Below, piece after piece: positions 62,215 through 64,000 of a stretch of DNA of 64,000 nucleotides; the first letter of the stretch is position 1, and every line of letters starts with the position of its first letter. Origin of the DNA: an uncultured Sulfitobacter sp. (GTDB lineage: Bacteria > Pseudomonadota > Alphaproteobacteria > Rhodobacterales > Rhodobacteraceae); contig CANLOQ010000002.1 in NCBI GenBank assembly GCA_947492925.1, positions 186,001 through 250,000 of the forward strand, given 5' to 3'. The notes beneath the pieces are model-generated. The model searched no databases. It was not told the DNA's origin and saw only the letters and a program-made list of their open reading frames with translations. Both the position numbers and the translations under genes were made by a program.

Positions 62215-62856
62215 ATGTCTGATCTGGATGACCATCTTACGCTTGTTGATCACCCGCTGGTGCAGCACAAGCTGACCATCATGCGCGACCGCGAGACACC
62301 GACGGCGGTGTTCCGGCAGCTGCTGCGCGAGATTTCGCAGCTTTTGGCCTATGAGGTGACGCGCGGCCTGCCGATGACCACCAAGCGGATCGAAACCCCG
62401 ATGCAGGCGATGGATGCGCCGACGCTCGATGGCAAGAAGCTGGCGCTGATTTCGATCCTGCGCGCGGGCAACGGATTGCTGGACGGGGTGCTTGAGCTGA
62501 TCCCTTCGGCGCGGGTCGGGTTTGTCGGGCTGTACCGCGATGAAGAGACGCTGCAACCGGTGCAATATTATTTCAAGGTGCCCGAAGGGCTGGACGACCG
62601 GCTGGTGATTGCGGTTGATCCGATGCTGGCCACGGGCAATTCGTCCGTCGCGGCGATTGATCTTTTGAAGAAGGCGGGGGCGACCAATATTCGGTTCCTG
62701 TGTTTGCTGGCGGCACCGGAGGGAATCGCCCGGATGAAAGAGGCGCACCCGGACGTGCCGATTGTCACGGCTGCCGTTGACGATGCCTTAAACGACATCG
62801 GCTATATCGTGCCGGGTCTGGGCGATGCCGGGGATCGGATGTTTGGAACGAAATAA
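62215..62856 (+). CDS. upp: Uracil phosphoribosyltransferase
   Basis: A 213-residue enzyme that makes UMP from uracil and PRPP. It shows [18 protein letters not shown] at the N-terminus, the PRPP-binding [19 protein letters not shown] (VDPMLATG is diagnostic) and a C-terminal [17 protein letters not shown]. The length is typical. It closes the pyrimidine salvage group (cdd, deoA, deoB, upp), but a gap of 101 bases with a repeat suggests a partly separate unit. Confidence 0.96.
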   Translation: MSDLDDHLTLVDHPLVQHKLTIMRDRETPTAVFRQLLREISQLLAYEVTRGLPMTTKRIETPMQAMDAPTLDGKKLALISILRAGNGLLDGVLELIPSARVGFVGLYRDEETLQPVQYYFKVPEGLDDRLVIAVDPMLATGNSSVAAIDLLKKAGATNIRFLCLLAAPEGIARMKEAHPDVPIVTAAVDDALNDIGYIVPGLGDAGDRMFGTK

Positions 62857-62947
62857 ACGCCGTTGACGGGCGCGATTGCCGCTCTGGACGCTGGACTTGC
62901 CAGCGGCTCTGGGGCATCCTTGACTAGATGTTGTGTGGGGGCACGAA

Positions 62948-64000
62948 ATGAAATTGACGAGAATACTAGCCATTGTGGCAATGGCAGGCAGCGTGACGCT
63001 GGGCGTGCAGGTGAACACCGGCCATGCGCAGATCAAGCAGCAGCAACCGGCAGAGTTTCCACCCGGCAGCTATAAGGGCAAACAATACGTGGACAGCCAG
63101 GGCTGTGTGTTTGTGCGTGCGGGTATTGATGGCAACGTGTCCTGGGTGCCGCGCGTGACGCGGGACCGCAAGACGGTCTGCGGGTTCAAGCCGACCAATG
63201 CAGGGCGTGCGGCAGCGGCCCCCGCTGCCCCGGCGGATGCGCCCGTGCAGATCACCTTGGATGATGCGACCACGACCACAGCGGCTGCAACAGCAACGGC
63301 CCCTGCGGCTGCGGCCCCCCGGCCAGCGCCCCGCCGCGTGGCAAGTGCACCGGCACCGCGCCGCGCCGCACCTGTTGTGGTCCGCCAGACGGCCAAGCGC
63401 CGCGCACCCGCGCCTGCACCCCGTGTGGTGGCAGCACCGCGCGTGATCACCCCCGCGCCACAGGTGCGCCGCACCGTTCCGGTTGCAACCGCGTCCGGCG
63501 GCGGATGTGGTGTGACAGCGATTTCGCGGCAGTACACGCGCGGCAGCGGCGTGCGCTGCGGTCCGCAGGCAGAGCCGATCATCGGCAACCGCCGCACCGT
63601 GACGACCGCGCCGCAGGCGACCCATACTGCGCCACGCACCGCGACCGCCATTCAGCCACATTTCGGTTCGGCCTATGCCAGCAATGTCACCGCAGGCACC
63701 CGCGTGGTGCCCAAACATGTTGCCAGGAACCGTATCAATACACGCAATGTCACCGTGCCGCGCGGCTACCGTCCGGTCTGGGATGATGGGCGGCTGAACC
63801 CGAAGCGGGCCGAGCAAACCCTTGGCGGACGTGCAGATATGCTGCTGGTCTGGACCAATACTGTGCCGCGCCGCCTGATCAATCAGGCCACAGGGCGTGA
63901 CGTGACCGCCACCGTGCCGCTGGTTTATCCCTACACAAGTGTTGCCCAGCAGCGGCGTGATCTGGGTGAGGTGACAATCGTTCAACGCAACGGTCAGACG
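62948..64000 (+). CDS. Secreted Ala/Pro/Arg-rich protein, C-terminus cut off
   Basis: The first 351 residues of a protein whose end lies beyond the right edge. A signal peptide (about residues 1-27, ending GHAQ) leads to a compact block around residues 46-78 (YVDSQGCVFVRAG, then WVPRVTRDRKTVCG) with two cysteines. A low-complexity Ala/Pro/Arg/Thr region follows, then a second Cys block (GGGCGVTAISRQY). It resembles roseobacter proteins annotated with a C-terminal SPOR (peptidoglycan-binding) domain, which would lie outside this window. That assignment is from memory. Confidence 0.72.
   Translation, partial: MKLTRILAIVAMAGSVTLGVQVNTGHAQIKQQQPAEFPPGSYKGKQYVDSQGCVFVRAGIDGNVSWVPRVTRDRKTVCGFKPTNAGRAAAAPAAPADAPVQITLDDATTTTAAATATAPAAAAPRPAPRRVASAPAPRRAAPVVVRQTAKRRAPAPAPRVVAAPRVITPAPQVRRTVPVATASGGGCGVTAISRQYTRGSGVRCGPQAEPIIGNRRTVTTAPQATHTAPRTATAIQPHFGSAYASNVTAGTRVVPKHVARNRINTRNVTVPRGYRPVWDDGRLNPKRAEQTLGGRADMLLVWTNTVPRRLINQATGRDVTATVPLVYPYTSVAQQRRDLGEVTIVQRNGQT

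Overview
The window is a GC-rich stretch of alphaproteobacterial chromosome. Its gene content and order suggest the order Rhodobacterales, most likely the Roseobacter group. Supporting signs are a Hint-domain RTX protein, a free-standing Hint protein, DUF465 and DUF1150 proteins, a purE-purK pair beside them, trxB divergent from an Lrp-type regulator, an lgt / methyltransferase / pgeF operon, and a bifunctional sulfate adenylyltransferase-APS kinase. This placement is an inference from gene families. No rRNA, tRNA, CRISPR array, complete insertion sequence, prophage or replication origin was recognised.

Layout. 1-4.3 kb: ribF (cut by the left edge), a MaoC hydratase, a HAD hydrolase, Mn-dependent pyrophosphatase, a YjbR-like protein and a DUF2161 putative nuclease. 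4.3-8.7 kb: a 697-residue RTX/Hint protein divergent from a CIRCE-controlled groES-groEL operon. 8.8-12 kb: a sensorless histidine kinase with a response regulator, a gene-poor gap, an EamA transporter and a Nudix protein. 12-18 kb: a lipase-like lipoprotein coupled to phnM, purE-purK, DUF465, and a small heat-shock operon (hsp20, DUF1150 and a secreted gluzincin with a peptidoglycan-binding domain). 18-25 kb: sat-cysC carrying an extra N-terminal MarR-like domain, a membrane iron-sulfur adenylate cyclase, trxB/lrp, a cysteine-less Hint protein and a 47-residue protein. 25-33.7 kb: pgeF, an NDUFAF7-like methyltransferase, lgt, ubiK, a large helical-repeat metallopeptidase with a secreted partner, YbjN, proC, csaA and tdk. 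34-43.7 kb: a CII-like protein with arsH, a KAS III enzyme, carB, a hydrolase, small metabolic genes and an (S)-ureidoglycine aminohydrolase. 43.9-47.9 kb: a P450-reductase fusion and an SDR opposite a LysR regulator. 48-53.6 kb: glyA, nadK, a REPIN-like hairpin, a three-gene Sco-type periplasmic redox operon, csbD and a second adenylate cyclase. 53.6-64 kb: prpE, a MipA/OmpV porin, maeB, the nucleoside salvage genes cdd-deoA-deoB-upp, and a secreted Ala/Pro-rich protein cut by the right edge.

Most of the window is housekeeping. The items most worth a second look are: (1) the 714-residue repeat protein ending in an HExxH domain, followed by a small exported protein, which resembles an effector with its partner; (2) the winged-helix domain fused to Sat-CysC, with two matching palindromes over its own start codon; (3) the adenylate cyclase that combines a histidine-bearing membrane domain, a [2Fe-2S] ferredoxin domain and a class III cyclase; (4) the three-gene Cys/His-rich exported operon ending in Sco; and (5) REP-like elements with a GTAG head, two of which form a 122-base inverted pair that supplies the TAG stop codons of both flanking genes.
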